From Trifolium pratense (Eukaryota; Streptophyta; Magnoliopsida; Fabales; Fabaceae), in contig NC_060060.1 in NCBI RefSeq assembly GCF_020283565.1, positions 4,588,001 through 4,652,000 of the forward strand: a stretch of 64,000 nucleotides of DNA, in the 5' to 3' direction. This document shows positions 11,622 through 21,747 of the stretch, piece after piece (the stretch's first letter is position 1; every line of letters begins with the position of its first letter). The translations under genes and the position numbers were made by a program. The notes under the pieces are model-generated. The model searched no databases. It saw only the letters and a program-made list of their open reading frames with translations, and was not told the DNA's origin.

Positions 11622-11864
11622 GAAAAGAAGGAGATGATGTACAATCAAGAAAAGTCCATTATGTTATTGGAACATTGAGGTAATTAATAGAATATTAAAC
11701 TGTTGGGATTTAGATTTTCTTCATTCAAAACTAGCATTCACATATATTTAGTACAAATAGGTCGGTAAACATTGTATGGTAAATGGTAATGAGAAAACAG
11801 ACCTTAAAACTAAATTATAAGTAGGTCAATGTAAATTTTTTGAATTTAGAGAATTCAAGCTAAT

Positions 11865-11914
11865 AATCCTATTAAAGATATTTTTTTTCTAACAAGCAAT
11901 CATATTAAAGATAT
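11865..11914. repeat. Poly(T) micro-insertion with 17-bp direct repeat
   Basis: aatcctattaaagatat (11865-11881) recurs with one mismatch at 11898-11914. The insert is tttttttctaacaagc. Confidence 0.65.
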
Positions 11915-11975
11915 TAAATTTACTAGTAAGAATTTATTGCCTTATTTTGAGTTTAAAGGATATGTTAAATGATTC

Positions 11976-12027
11976 GCCTTAGTGTGTATTTTTTTTTTTT
12001 TTTGGTAAAGGCCTTAGGGAGTATTTT
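11976..12027. repeat. Poly(T) micro-insertion with imperfect 17-bp repeat
   Basis: gccttagtgtgtatttt (11976-11992) recurs with two mismatches at 12011-12027. The insert is a T run followed by ggtaaag. Confidence 0.55.
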
Positions 12028-12088
12028 GTTTTTATTTTTTTTTTTCGTTGTTAAATGTGAAACTATAATTATTAACAAAAACGAAATC

Positions 12089-12212
12089 GACGCTGAACTT
12101 GGTAGGGAGGATCGCGGTTCGATCCCGCAACTGTGATCGGGAGAAAGCTGGAACCACTTTATGTCAGAACTGATTCCCGAACCAGATTAAACTGTTGGTG
12201 AAAACAAAAACA
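12089..12212 (+). mobile_element. tRNA-derived SINE, 5'-truncated, with target duplication
   Basis: It carries a perfect B-box-like ggttcgatccc at 12116-12126, the family word gatcgggagaaagctgg and an A-rich tail. The 12-bp duplication aaaaacgaaatc flanks it (12077-12088 and 12213-12224). It lies in what was the upstream region of the pseudogene at 12362, because the flanking DNA matches the promoters of the type A and B ATPase genes. Confidence 0.85.
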
Positions 12213-12361
12213 AAAAACGAAATCTTTGTGTTAACTAAGATATTGATTCAAGTGGTTAATAAATTTTCCCTAAAGCGAATCATTAGAAAAAATGACAAAC
12301 TTTATTTATTTTGCGGTTGAAGTTTAAATTACTGGAACTGTTACCCATTAGAATTAAAGGA

Positions 12362-13168
12362 TTAATACGGAAAGATACTTCAAACTAACCTTCCACGAAC
12401 GGCACCGTGATCTCATCACTACCACTTACATCCAGGGACGGACTTAGGCAGGGGCAAGCAGGGGCTTGGGCCCCTCCCTCCCTGTTGTTCATTGTCTTAC
12501 AATACTAATAATATATATGTAGTCATATTGAATAAAAGGATTATACTCCCTCCTTTCTTAGTCATATTTAAGGTTAGTAACAATGATTAAGGAAATAAAA
12601 ATGGAATACACTACTTTTAAAATTATACTATCAATTTTTTGAAGGAATTTTTTTTTGTCAGACTTTACTTAATCATCTTGCTACTGAATTCAGACTTTAC
12701 TTATTTAACATTTAATATTACATTTTTCGGCCCCCTGTCTCATCAATTTCTGGATCCGTCCCTGCTTACATCCAATATGTGTTGGTATGACAGAAAGTGG
12801 AGTCACACAACTTTTAAGCACCCTGCAACGTTTGAAATACTTTTAAGTATATTGAAATGTCCTATTGTAGTTATCAAGCTTTTAAGATTCTTGCAAAGAA
12901 TTACTTAGATATTGAGTCACATGATGTTTTGTTTCCAATTATTCAAAAATTGTTGGGAGAGACTAATATGACACCGGCTGATGTTGCTGAGAGTTTGATG
13001 TCAAAGTCATTGACCGATGATTATGAGACTTGCTTCAAGACTTTGATTCAATCTCTTGAGATTGCAAAGAAAATTGCAGAGGATGAAGCAAAGAAAAATG
13101 CTGAGAAAGATCAAATGAAGGCAGAGAAAGATAAACAAGAATTGGCTCAAGAGGACGAAAAGGTGTAG
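12362..13168 (+). pseudogene. Type A AAA-ATPase pseudogene, gutted
   Basis: Similarity to the type A gene starts at 12362 inside the AAA-associated domain (TFHKRHRDLITT region). It breaks at 12432 for a hAT-like element and resumes at 12765. After KWSHTTFKHPATFE the whole AAA core, including Walker A, Walker B and the arginine finger, is deleted. Sequence rejoins at MSYCSYQAFKILAKNYL and continues through the C-terminal lid and charged tail. A codon that is Glu in the type A gene is a stop here (EDEKV then TAG). The first third of the gene is missing. The 3' flank still aligns with the flank of the type A gene. The piece from 12857 reads open but cannot bind or hydrolyse ATP. Confidence 0.93.
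12433..12764. mobile_element. hAT-like MITE, 332 bp, inside an ATPase pseudogene
   Basis: The ends are cagggacgga and tccgtccctg. An exact 8-bp duplication cttacatc flanks it (12425-12432 and 12765-12772). Subterminal GC-rich words (aggggcaagcaggggc, gcccctcc) resemble the element at 4074-4509. The host sequence is the coding region of the decayed type A ATPase. Confidence 0.9.
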
Positions 13169-13624
13169 AATGGTGTCATGTCATGTCATCCATTAGTTTA
13201 TATTGGAATGATTTTCTGTTTTTAGTTTTTAATATATAATAGTAATAACATGGTTAGTTTCAGTTTTTTGAATAATGTTTGTAATCATTTTTATAACTAG
13301 TACTCATCTATTATATTCGTATTTGCTGGTTCATATGTTTTGGCTACTTCCTTGGATCCTTTATCAGTTGAAATTAATGCCACAATGGGTGCATATGATA
13401 TGGTTCTGTTTCTTGTCCATAATGTTTCTTGTCCATACTTCTCGCGCGTCTTATGCATTTCTATTTTTATCATTCTGTTATTTAAGTAGTGAACATTATA
13501 AAAAAATAAATCTAGTAGAATGTTTTTGAGGTGTATCCGCTATCAAAAATATCTAAGAGGCAAAATGTCCCTACGTATTATTCCCTTGTTTGCCTCTTAG
13601 GTGTATCCCTAATCTATTACGATT
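13169..13624. repeat. 3' flank of the type A pseudogene
   Basis: It matches 15810-16020 and 23460-23640 in words such as ataactagtactcatctatt, atatgttttggct, ttggatccttta and gccacaatg. This is retained duplicated DNA with no gene. It is interrupted by the LINE fragment that follows and continues at about 13945 (cagaacatgattctctgaa). Confidence 0.75.
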
Positions 13625-13951
13625 CAAGCAATCTAAGAGGAAAATAGGGGCATAATCCATCCAAAACATCCCATTTTGTTGGAAGCCGATAGAGACAATC
13701 TTGTCTGCACAATGATTGCCTTCTCTGAAAATATGAGAAATGTAAAATTACATATCCTTAATAGCCTTCATGCAATTCATCCATTTATTCCTTAGGTGCC
13801 AAGGAACAATACTAGAGTTTCTGAAAGCCAAAATAACTAGCTTAGAGTTGGTCTCTAACCAAAGCTTACTCCAATTCTTCTTAGAAGCTATCTCAATTGC
13901 ATTCATCAAACCATGAAGTTCAGCTTGAAAAGCGGTAGTGATACAGAACAT
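13625..13951 (-). pseudogene. LINE 3' fragment: RNase H-like domain
   Basis: The minus-strand translation contains TTAFQAELHGLMNAIEIA, WLETNSKLVILAF and WHLRNKWMNC, then after a stop HIFREGNHCADKI. This is the RNase H-like (RVT_3) domain at the end of plant LINE ORF2. It is inserted in the 3' flank of the type A pseudogene. Only this domain remains. Confidence 0.8.
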
Positions 13952-14010
13952 GATTCTCTGAATTTGTTTTTAACATGTATTTTTTTTTTGTCAAGTTATT
14001 GTGAGTTTAT

Positions 14011-14052
14011 TTATAAGATATGTTATGTCAAAAAAAATTATAAGATATGTTA
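14011..14052. repeat. Poly(A) micro-insertion with 15-bp direct repeat, upstream of type A gene
   Basis: ttataagatatgtta occurs at 14011-14025 and 14038-14052 with tgtcaaaaaaaa between. The related region at about 11955 (ggatatgttaaat) has only one copy, giving an empty-site comparison. Confidence 0.7.
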
Positions 14053-14228
14053 AACGATTTTTTTCTTTTTTTTTTAATAATCTTTTTCTCGCTGCTAATT
14101 GTGAAACTATAATTATTAGTATCTCTTCGTAAAACTTTTTTTTTTGTCAAGATCTCTTACTACTTGGTCACCAAGAAACTCACAAAAAAAAAACATACAA
14201 ATTGTGAGAGAAAACCTAAATCAGTCCT

Positions 14229-14236
14229 TATAAATA
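14229..14236 (+). promoter_or_regulatory. TATA box of the type A ATPase gene
   Basis: TATAAATA lies 47 bp before the ATG. The same octamer occurs at the matching place before the other array genes. Upstream at about 14160-14185 a worn version of the shared module (tggtcaccaagaaactcac) is present. Confidence 0.65.
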
Positions 14237-14282
14237 TATAATATACGACACGCCAAATAAACATTGAAAGTATTAATTAACA

Positions 14283-15809
14283 ATGGTGATGGGGTTTGGG
14301 GCAATATTTTCACAATTAAGCTCAATTACGGCTAGCATAATGTTTGTATATGCCATGTATGAGCAATTCTTCCCATATAATGTTCATAAATTTTTTGAAA
14401 AATACATCCAGAAATTCCAAGACCTTATGTACCCTTACATCGAAATAACTTTCTACGGGTCATCAGGAGAGTATTTCAAACAAAGTAAAACTTACACGAT
14501 CATCCAAACATATCTCAGTACGAACTCGACCCAAAGAGCCAAAAGGCTTAAAGCCGAAGTTGTCAAAGAAAGTCAAACCCCACTTATCCTTAGCATGGAA
14601 GACAACCAAGCGATCTTCGATGAATTCAATGGAGTCAAAGTTTGGTGGTCTGCTAACAGCACAGCCCCAAGCCCGACAATGCCACAATTTCCGGTAGGAC
14701 CTAATTCAAATGTGCGAAGATACTTAACACTAACCTTCCACAAAAGGCATCGTGATCTCATCACTACCACTTACATACAACATGTGTTGGAACAAGGAAA
14801 GGCTATTACAATGAAGAATAGGCGGTTAAAGCTTTACACGAACAATCCAAGCGATGAATGGTGGGACACAAAGTGGAGTCACACATCTTTCGAGCACCCA
14901 GCAAAGTTTGAAACACTTGCTATGGAACCGGAGAAGAAAGAAGAAATCATACAAGATCTTGTTAAATTTAAGAAAGGGAAAGAGTATTATGCTAAAGTTG
15001 GAAAGGCTTGGAAACGTGGTTATCTACTTTTTGGTCCACCAGGAACCGGAAAATCTACCATGATAGCTGCTATTGCTAATTTCATGAACTATGACGTGTA
15101 TGATCTTGAATTAACAACGGTTAAGGATAACAATGCATTGAAAAGACTTTTGACTGATACGTCAAGCAAATCGGTTATAGTTATTGAAGACATTGATTGT
15201 TCTCTTGATCTCACGGGCCAAAGGAAGAAGAAGAAAAAAGAGAAAGATAATGATGAGGAGAAAGAGAAAGTGAAAAAGAAAAGTGATGGAGAGGAAGAAG
15301 ATGAAGCCGAAAATAAAAAGAAAAGGAAAAGCGAGGTAACTCTTTCCGGTTTGTTGAATTTTATCGATGGAATCTGGTCGTCATGTGGAGGAGAGAGGAT
15401 CATAATTTTCACAACTAATTTTGTGGACAAACTTGATCCTGCTCTTATTAGGAGGGGAAGAATGGATAAGTATATCGAAATGTCCTATTGTAGTTACCAA
15501 GCTTTTAAGGTTCTTGCAAAGAATTACTTAGATATCGAGTCACACGATATTCTGTTTCCAATTATTGAAAAGTTGTTGGGAGAGACTAATATGACACCGG
15601 CTGATGTTGCCGAGAGTTTGATGCCAAAGTCAGTGACCGATGATTGTGAGACTTGCTTGAAGAGTTTGATTGAATCTCTTGAGATTGCAAAGGAAAAGGA
15701 AAAGGAGGAAGCAAGGAAAAAGGCTGAGAAAGCTGAATTGAAGGAAGAAAAAGATAAACAAGAATTGGCTCAAGAGGATGAAAAGGTGGAGAATGGTGTC
15801 ATCCATTAG
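14283..15809 (+). CDS. AAA-ATPase, BCS1/AATP1-like (type A), intact
   Basis: Single-exon gene of 508 residues. A membrane-anchor segment lies near residues 12-28 (ITASIMFVYAMYEQFF). Next is the AAA-associated domain (about 30-130, with YPYIEITFYG and NQAIFDEFNGVKVWW). The AAA module has Walker A GPPGTGKST at 251-259, Walker B VIVIEDID at 298-305, sensor FTTNFVDKLDP and arginine finger RRGRMD. Between Walker B and the sensor is a long Lys/Glu-rich insert. The C-terminus (GETNMTPADVAESLM) ends in a charged, probably coiled-coil tail and GVIH. Plant relatives are membrane-anchored ATPases of mitochondria or ER, many of them stress- or seed-related; the substrate of this one is unknown. It is the most divergent intact copy. 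The start is chosen because all copies begin with this MGxG..S motif. Confidence 0.93.
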   Translation: MVMGFGAIFSQLSSITASIMFVYAMYEQFFPYNVHKFFEKYIQKFQDLMYPYIEITFYGSSGEYFKQSKTYTIIQTYLSTNSTQRAKRLKAEVVKESQTPLILSMEDNQAIFDEFNGVKVWWSANSTAPSPTMPQFPVGPNSNVRRYLTLTFHKRHRDLITTTYIQHVLEQGKAITMKNRRLKLYTNNPSDEWWDTKWSHTSFEHPAKFETLAMEPEKKEEIIQDLVKFKKGKEYYAKVGKAWKRGYLLFGPPGTGKSTMIAAIANFMNYDVYDLELTTVKDNNALKRLLTDTSSKSVIVIEDIDCSLDLTGQRKKKKKEKDNDEEKEKVKKKSDGEEEDEAENKKKRKSEVTLSGLLNFIDGIWSSCGGERIIIFTTNFVDKLDPALIRRGRMDKYIEMSYCSYQAFKVLAKNYLDIESHDILFPIIEKLLGETNMTPADVAESLMPKSVTDDCETCLKSLIESLEIAKEKEKEEARKKAEKAELKEEKDKQELAQEDEKVENGVIH

Positions 15810-16240
15810 AATAATTTTCTGTTTTTAGTTTTTTAATAATAGCAGTTTTTTTAATTTTTTTTATAAAACTATAGTCATCTATTATATTCATATATATATT
15901 TGCTATTTCTTATGTTTTGGTTATTGTCATGGATCCTTTAATTTGATATTTTTGCCACAATGCAACTAGTTATATACTTTTGTTTCTCTATAATTCTCAA
16001 GAAATACATGCTCACTAAAAACAGAACATGATTCTCTGAACTTGTTTCATGTGTTGTAATATTTTATACCTATAGTTCAGAAAGATCATTCAAATATATA
16101 AATAGACCTATTTGGTCATTGTTTTTTGATTAGATTTTCTAACATATATTTAGTCTAAGCTCATAATATTTTTCCTCATTGTGTCTATTATCATTAGTGA
16201 GATGCCAAAAGCTTTTCAAAGCTGCATTGTGTCTATTATC
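15810..16240. repeat. Type A 3' flank, duplicated at 23460-23880
   Basis: From about 15850 the sequence aligns closely with 23490-23880: ataaaactatagtcatctat, catggatcct, gccacaatgcaactag, acagaacatgattctctgaa and gagatgccaaaagcttttca. In the second place the ATPase gene that should precede it is absent. Confidence 0.9.
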
Positions 16241-16261
16241 ATATACATAAACAATACCACT

Positions 16262-16429
16262 TTTATTGAGACTTGCTTGAAGAATTTGATTCAATCTCTT
16301 GAGATTGCAAACAAAACGGCAGAGGAAGAAGCAAAGAAAAAAGTTGAGGACGAGGAAGCAAAACTGAAGTTGAAGAAGACTAATGAAAATTCTAAGGAAA
16401 ATGTTAAGGAGAATGGTTTCATCCATTAA
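16262..16429 (+). pseudogene. C-terminal fragment of a type B ATPase
   Basis: About 56 codons starting at ETCLKNLIQSLEIA and ending SKENVKENGFIH match the end of the type B gene (28180-29226, ending SKENVKENGFSH), with a deletion in the tail. The 3' flank (cttggactag..aataatgttttgaaac) also matches 29227-29280, and similarity continues to about 17000. The rest of the gene is gone. The open frame that starts at 16181 is a fusion with upstream intergenic DNA and is not a gene. Confidence 0.88.
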
Positions 16430-17200
16430 CTTGGACTAGATAATATTAATAATGTTTTGAAACTTTTTAATAAAACCTTAACAATTATGTTCATATTGGT
16501 TGCTTTTGAATAATCAGTTTTGAAGGTCGTGTTTAGGTTTTTGGCATGCTATCTACAATGGAGGGAACTTAATTTTCTTTCATCTCATCTCATCCTATGA
16601 ACCAGCAGGATCTATAGTTCTCTCTTTCTGTTATATTCATTTTTTTTTTCTATTGAAATTGAAATTTGAAAATTTATGTTTTTCAATTACATATGGTTTT
16701 CTTTCTCCTCATTCGGTTGTACTTTTAGCAAGATTTATTGTATTTTAATGATAAGCAACACACAAAGCTTGCTGCTTCAGCAGGCAACTGACGAAGAAAA
16801 TTAGATAACAGGAACGCCACATGTATTTGCTCCAACGCTGAGAACTCTGACACAGGGAACCAAAACCTCCACGTTTGCACTAAGAGTTGCTCTAAGGGAA
16901 TTATACTCTTGCAAATTTTAAATTAAAACTTTTAATGAGAGTATTAGAAAGAGTGTCATGATCTTGGAGTGGGGCCTCACATGGATAGACATACACCATG
17001 TTAACCAGAAGTGTGTGGGTGTAAAATACATTTGATAGTAAAATACAACTAGCTAGAAGCGAAGATTGTATTCCGGAGAATATTAGTTAACGTTTAAACT
17101 AGTTGTATTAGTAGTAGTAAAATACTCGAGGTAAGTCCTTCATGATGGGTGTAACACGTGAAATCCGAATGTGATGATGGGTGAAATCTGAATGCGACGA
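16430..17200. repeat. Type B 3' flank, partly duplicated at 29227-29570
   Basis: Shared words include ttttgaaactttttaataaaa and, near 16950-17000, cttggagtggggcc and agacatacaccatg, found again at 29510-29550. There is no gene. Confidence 0.65.
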
Positions 17201-17519
17201 TATCCGAACAACTATAACTTGATGAAATCCAAATGCATGTGACGAACCATGGATCTGAAATGGTGGCTCACAGAATAGAACGATGGCGGAGTGAGAAAGG
17301 GAAAAACGATGGCGGAAGCGATTATGGAGGAAATTGAGAGTGAAAGTTTTGGTCGTTGAAGAGTGAATGTGATGGAAATGGAGAGCAAAGGTTTCACGAA
17401 ATTGAGAGGAAATTTAGTGAAATTGGGAGGAAACTTAGTGAAATTGAGAGTGACGAGTGAAGGCATGGAAAATTGGGAGTGTTGGTGTTGAAGAAGAAGA
17501 GGGAGAATGAAAGAGAGTA

Positions 17520-17643
17520 GTGCGTGATTGAGAAAAAGTAGATTATGTTAGCCACAGCTAAACCGTGGCAAATCAACATCTTTACCTACGTCAATTTAAC
17601 CGTGGCTAGTAAATTGTGGCTAAACAGCAAATTTTTTGCAGTG
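17520..17643 (-). mobile_element. CACTA-type transposon end
   Basis: Read on the minus strand from 17643 the sequence is cactgcaaaaaatttgct, followed by subterminal copies of gccacggtt/gccac words. This is the usual terminal structure of plant CACTA elements. The other end and transposase are not evident; the region 17100-17520 has short repeated words (gaaattgagag, gtgaaatc) that may be subterminal sequence. Confidence 0.6.
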
Positions 17644-17827
17644 TAAGATGGTCACCAATAGAGTATAAGATGGAGAAATAATTAATTACGTAATTTTGAT
17701 ATTAGTAAAATGTAGTAAGATATTATTAGTTGGATTTTATTTTTATTATTGTTTAGTTATTGGGCTTTTAGCCCTTTGGCCCATTTAAGTTACTACCCAC
17801 TATGTGGCACTATATATATGTACTCAT

Positions 17828-19290
17828 TAGGTCACTCATTAAACACATGGAGCACTAGACAGTTATCCTATGGTGGTCGGATTACTCTCATAAATTCAGT
17901 ACTGGTCAGTCTCCCTCTTTACTTCTTTTCTTTTTTTAAAGCTCCTATTTGTATTTTAAAACATTTAGTGAGGATTCAAAGAAACTTTTTATGGGGAGGT
18001 GGAGTAGAGGACAAAAAATTGTGTTGGGTTAAATGAGATCAAATTTGTTTATCTAAGGAGAAAGGTGGGTTGGGAGTTAAGAACTTAGGTTTGTTTAATC
18101 AGGTGTTGTTATGTAAATGGAAATGGCGGTTTCTATCAGTTGGCGATGCTGTGTGGAATGATCTTTTATGCTTTAGGTACGGTCATTTACCAACTCAGTT
18201 GTTGGGCAGAGACACTGCGAGGTTTGATGCAAGGTCGTCTTTTTTGGTGGAAGGATGTCATAGGTCTAGGCAGGGGGATGGAGACTGATTGGTTTAAACA
18301 AAATGTAAGAAGTTGTGTTGGTAATGGTCAGGACATTGGTTTTTGGAATTTTAAATGGTTTGGGAATCATACTTTTCGAGATTTATTCCCTAATTTTTTT
18401 GCTAAAGAGGCTTCTCAAGATGTAATGATAGCTGAGAGGATAAATGAGAATGGAGTGTCTTTATCGTGGTATTGGCAGTGGTCTGAGCATTTAACGGCGA
18501 GTGAAGAACAACTTTTAGAAGACCTTAAGGAGTTGCTGGTGGATTTATCGTTACAACCAAATCTGCGAGATACATGGCGATGGGCTCTTGGTAAAACATG
18601 TCAATTTTCTGTAAAGTCTTGTTATGATTGGTTATTAGAACATAGACAGATTGAGGCGTTGAACTCTAATGTGTTATCTGCTATTCATAAACTATGGGAA
18701 TGATGTACCATCAAAGGTACATGTATTTGACTGGAGGTTATTATTAGAAAGGTTGCCAACGAGATCTGTGCTCCATCACAGAGGTATTTTAGCTAATTCA
18801 CATGAGTTGTCCTGTGTTTTTTTTTCTTAATAACGAGGATTGCAGCCATCTATTCTTTCTCTGTCCATTCAGCAAGGGTGTGTGGGAGGCAATTTATGGG
18901 TGGTTGGGTAACTATCTTCCAGTCGACAAAGAAGGTTGGAATCATTTTGAATTGTTCGGCGATATGGTTCATTCAAAGAAAGGAGGGAGTGTTAGACACT
19001 TGATTTGGTTGGCTACTACTTGAAATCTTTGGAAACATAGAAATAATGTGATTTTTAATGGAGCATTCTCAAGTGCTTCCCAACTTGTAGAAGATATTAA
19101 ATTTAGTTCTTTGGCATGGTTTAGTTGTCGGTTTGGTAGAAATTCTAGTTTTTCTTTTTCGGATTGGTGTCATGAACCTATGAGTTGTATCTAAAGCATT
19201 TTAATCTTTGGCTTTGAGTTGTAAGGGATTGAGTACCCTTTGTACTCCCTTATAAGTTATTATAAATATACTTTGCTTATAAAAAAAAAA
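17828..19290 (+). pseudogene. L1-type LINE 3' half with poly(A) tail
   Basis: The translation, with frameshifts, gives LNTWSTRQLSYGGRITLINS, SLPLYFFSFFKAP, RNFLWGG and KGGLGVKNL. These are the end of the reverse transcriptase and the region after it. It continues with WRWALGKTCQFSVKSCYDWL, LLERLPTRSVL and a zinc-binding reverse-transcriptase tail (HLFFLCPFSKGVWEAI), to FSDWCHEP and a stop. A 3' UTR ending in ctttgcttat and ten A (19281-19290) follows. It is a 5'-truncated retrocopy with several stops, not functional. Confidence 0.9.
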
Positions 19291-19405
19291 TTAATCTTTT
19301 ATTTTATTTATCTTCCTTTTCGTCACGTGATCAAATAAGTTGCATTTGATCACACTCACATATATGAAAAGTAAATATTATTTAATTATTTGAAAAGTAA
19401 AAAAT

Positions 19406-19450
19406 AACTCTGAATTTTGAATTGTTCAAAAAAAAAACTCTGAATTTTGA
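19406..19450. repeat. Poly(A) micro-insertion with 15-bp direct repeat
   Basis: aactctgaattttga occurs at 19406-19420 and 19436-19450. The insert is attgttcaaaaaaaa, close to the inserts at 31647 (tggttc plus A) and 59059 (attgctc plus A). Confidence 0.75.
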
Positions 19451-19489
19451 AAAGTAAATAATAACTCTGAATTTTGGGGTATGTTTTGT

Positions 19490-20196
19490 GCCTTAATACG
19501 GACGGCAAGCATCTCACCTTAATAGTAAAGGAGAAGAAGTTGAACACGTTACATATTTCTACATGATTTGAATCATATGTTAATTTGAATTATAGTCAAG
19601 TACAAGTCAATGAGAATGCCTTAGATAAATATGACATATATAACTCTTGAAGAATTAGATGTATGTATTTAACGATAACAAGAAATTAACCACGTGAATA
19701 GATTTATATATACTGCATATAAATTAATTTTTATTATATTTATAAATTTATTTATGTGACAAATTTTTATTAGTTGTTGAGTAAATTATCCATGATGCTT
19801 TAAGAATAATCTAGAAAAAACTAAAAAACTCAATTTTTTTCTTAAAATTATTACTAGTACATGAGTCAATCATAAATTATTTAAGCCAATTACTTATAAA
19901 ATAAGGAGACCAAAACTACATTTAAGTCAATTATCAAATATTTAATTAACATATGAGTCCATGACATTAACGACTCTAATTGTCTCCTAGTAAAACGTAG
20001 TCACTAAGAAATTTACAAGAAAACAAAGAGAACTTGCGTGGTCCTTTCCAAGTTGTGATATTGAACACATGAAACACTCTTTATTATACTTCTTAGTCCT
20101 TATAAATACTACACACCCTTGAGTTCATACAACACAAAAGTTAGAAAAACAATCCAACATATTTCTATTACATTTAAACATTTGAAATTATAAAAA
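19490..20196 (+). promoter_or_regulatory. Upstream region of C1 with shared module and TATA box
   Basis: The module ctcctagtaaaacgtagtca at about 19984 and the TATA box TATAAATA at 20101-20108 lie before the ATG at 20197. Both recur before the B, C2 and C3 genes in the same order and spacing. The whole region from about 19490 aligns with 30740-31728, except for a MITE there. Shared words further up include gtcaagtacaagtcaatgag. Confidence 0.65.
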
Positions 20197-21747
20197 ATGG
20201 CAATGGGAATTGGGGAACTATGGTCACAAATGGGGTCAATTATGGCTAGCATAATGTTTGTATATGCCATGTATGACCGATTTTTCCCACCTCATCTTCG
20301 TAGATATGCTCTAAAATACACAACCAAATTCACAAACCTTATGTATCCTTACATCCAAATTACCTTCCATGAGTTATCTGGAGAGCGTCTCAAACACAAC
20401 GAAACTTACAAAGTCATCCAAACATATCTTAGCGCGAATTCATCACAAAGAGTCAGAAAGCTTAAAGCTGAAGTAGTCAAAGATAGCCAAACCCCACTTG
20501 TTCTAAGCATGGACGACAATCAAGAGATCGTAGATGAGTTCAATGGAGTCAAAGTTTGGTGGGCTGCGAATCACACCACCTCAAAATCACAATCGTTTTC
20601 TTACTACCCTGCTTCGGATGAGAAAAGATTCTTAACACTAACGTTCCACAAAAGGCATCGTGATCTTATCACTACCTCGTATATCCAACATGTGTTGGAA
20701 CAAGGAAAGGTTATTACCTTGAAAAATAGGCAGTTAAAGATTTTCACCAACAATCCAAGCAATAATTGGTGGAGCTACAGAAGCAAGAAATGGAGTCACA
20801 CAACTTTTGAGCATCCTGCAAGGTTTGAAACACTTGCTATGGAACCTGAGAAGAAAGAAGAGATCATAAATGATCTAGTTAAGTTCAAAAATGGGAAAGA
20901 GTACTATGCTAAAGTTGGGAAGGCGTGGAAGCGTGGTTATCTACTTTTTGGTCCACCAGGAACAGGAAAATCTACCATGATATCAGCTATTGCTAATTTC
21001 ATGAATTACGACGTGTATGATCTTGAATTAACAGTTGTTAAGGATAATAATGATTTGAAAAGACTTTTGATTGAGACATCAAGCAAATCAATTATAGTGA
21101 TTGAAGACATTGATTGTTCTCTTGATCTCACAGGTCAAAGAAAGAAGAAAAAAGAGAAAGATAATGACGAGGATGAGGAAAAACCCGATCCTATTAAGGA
21201 AGCTGAAAAAGAAGATAAAAAAGAAAGTAAAGTAACTCTCTCTGGTTTGTTGAATTTTATTGATGGAATTTGGTCGGCATGTGGAGCAGAGAGGATCATA
21301 ATTTTCACAACTAACTTTGTGGACAAACTTGATCCTGCTCTCATTAGGAGGGGAAGGATGGATAAGCACATAGAAATGTCTTATTGTGGCTATCAAGCTT
21401 TCAAGATTCTTGCAAGGAACTATTTAGATATTGAGTATCATCATGATTTGTTTCCCATTATTGAAAAGTTGTTGGGAGAGACTAATATGACACCTGCTGA
21501 TGTTGCTGAGAGTTTGATGCCGAAGTCAATCACCGAAGATTTTGAGACTTGCTTGAAGAATTTGATTCATTCTCTTGAGATTGCAAAGAAAGCAGCCAAG
21601 GATGAAGAAGAAAAGAAAAAGGCTGAGGATGAGGAAGCTCAGCTCAAGGTGGAGAAAGATAAACAAGAATTGACTCAAGAGGAATTAAAAGTGAAGGCTA
21701 ATGGTAAATTGGAGAAAAAAGTGAAGGAGAATGGTGTCACTAATTAA
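20197..21747 (+). CDS. AAA-ATPase, BCS1/AATP1-like (type C1), intact
   Basis: 516 residues, one exon. N-terminal membrane segment at about 14-30 (SIMASIMFVYAMYDRFF); AAA-associated domain to about 130; Walker A GPPGTGKST at 252-260; Walker B IIVIEDID at about 299-306; sensor 1 in IIIFTTNFVDKLDP; arginine finger RRGRMD; C-terminal lid; charged tail with two Lys/Glu-rich repeats ending VTN. A Lys/Asp/Glu insert of about 35 residues follows LDLTGQ. All catalytic residues are present. Its first 170 residues are the same as in the C3 copy, while its middle part differs from C2 and C3. Function is inferred as an ATP-driven membrane-anchored machine in mitochondria or ER; the partner is unknown. Confidence 0.95.
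   Translation: MAMGIGELWSQMGSIMASIMFVYAMYDRFFPPHLRRYALKYTTKFTNLMYPYIQITFHELSGERLKHNETYKVIQTYLSANSSQRVRKLKAEVVKDSQTPLVLSMDDNQEIVDEFNGVKVWWAANHTTSKSQSFSYYPASDEKRFLTLTFHKRHRDLITTSYIQHVLEQGKVITLKNRQLKIFTNNPSNNWWSYRSKKWSHTTFEHPARFETLAMEPEKKEEIINDLVKFKNGKEYYAKVGKAWKRGYLLFGPPGTGKSTMISAIANFMNYDVYDLELTVVKDNNDLKRLLIETSSKSIIVIEDIDCSLDLTGQRKKKKEKDNDEDEEKPDPIKEAEKEDKKESKVTLSGLLNFIDGIWSACGAERIIIFTTNFVDKLDPALIRRGRMDKHIEMSYCGYQAFKILARNYLDIEYHHDLFPIIEKLLGETNMTPADVAESLMPKSITEDFETCLKNLIHSLEIAKKAAKDEEEKKKAEDEEAQLKVEKDKQELTQEELKVKANGKLEKKVKENGVTN

Noticed and set aside
12116..12126. tRNA gene suggested by a B box (ggttcgatccc)
   Set aside because: No cloverleaf can be drawn; the box belongs to a SINE with an A-rich tail and target duplication.
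13275..13529. Hydrophobic open frame after the type A pseudogene
   Set aside because: It lies in 3' flank DNA shared with two other places in the array where the frame is not kept.
15089..15430. Minus-strand frames of about 100-120 codons across the ATPase core, recurring at 21088, 28494, 32538 and 41511
   Set aside because: They are mirror frames of the conserved Walker B to arginine-finger region and exist only because the sense copies are nearly identical. No promoter or family match.
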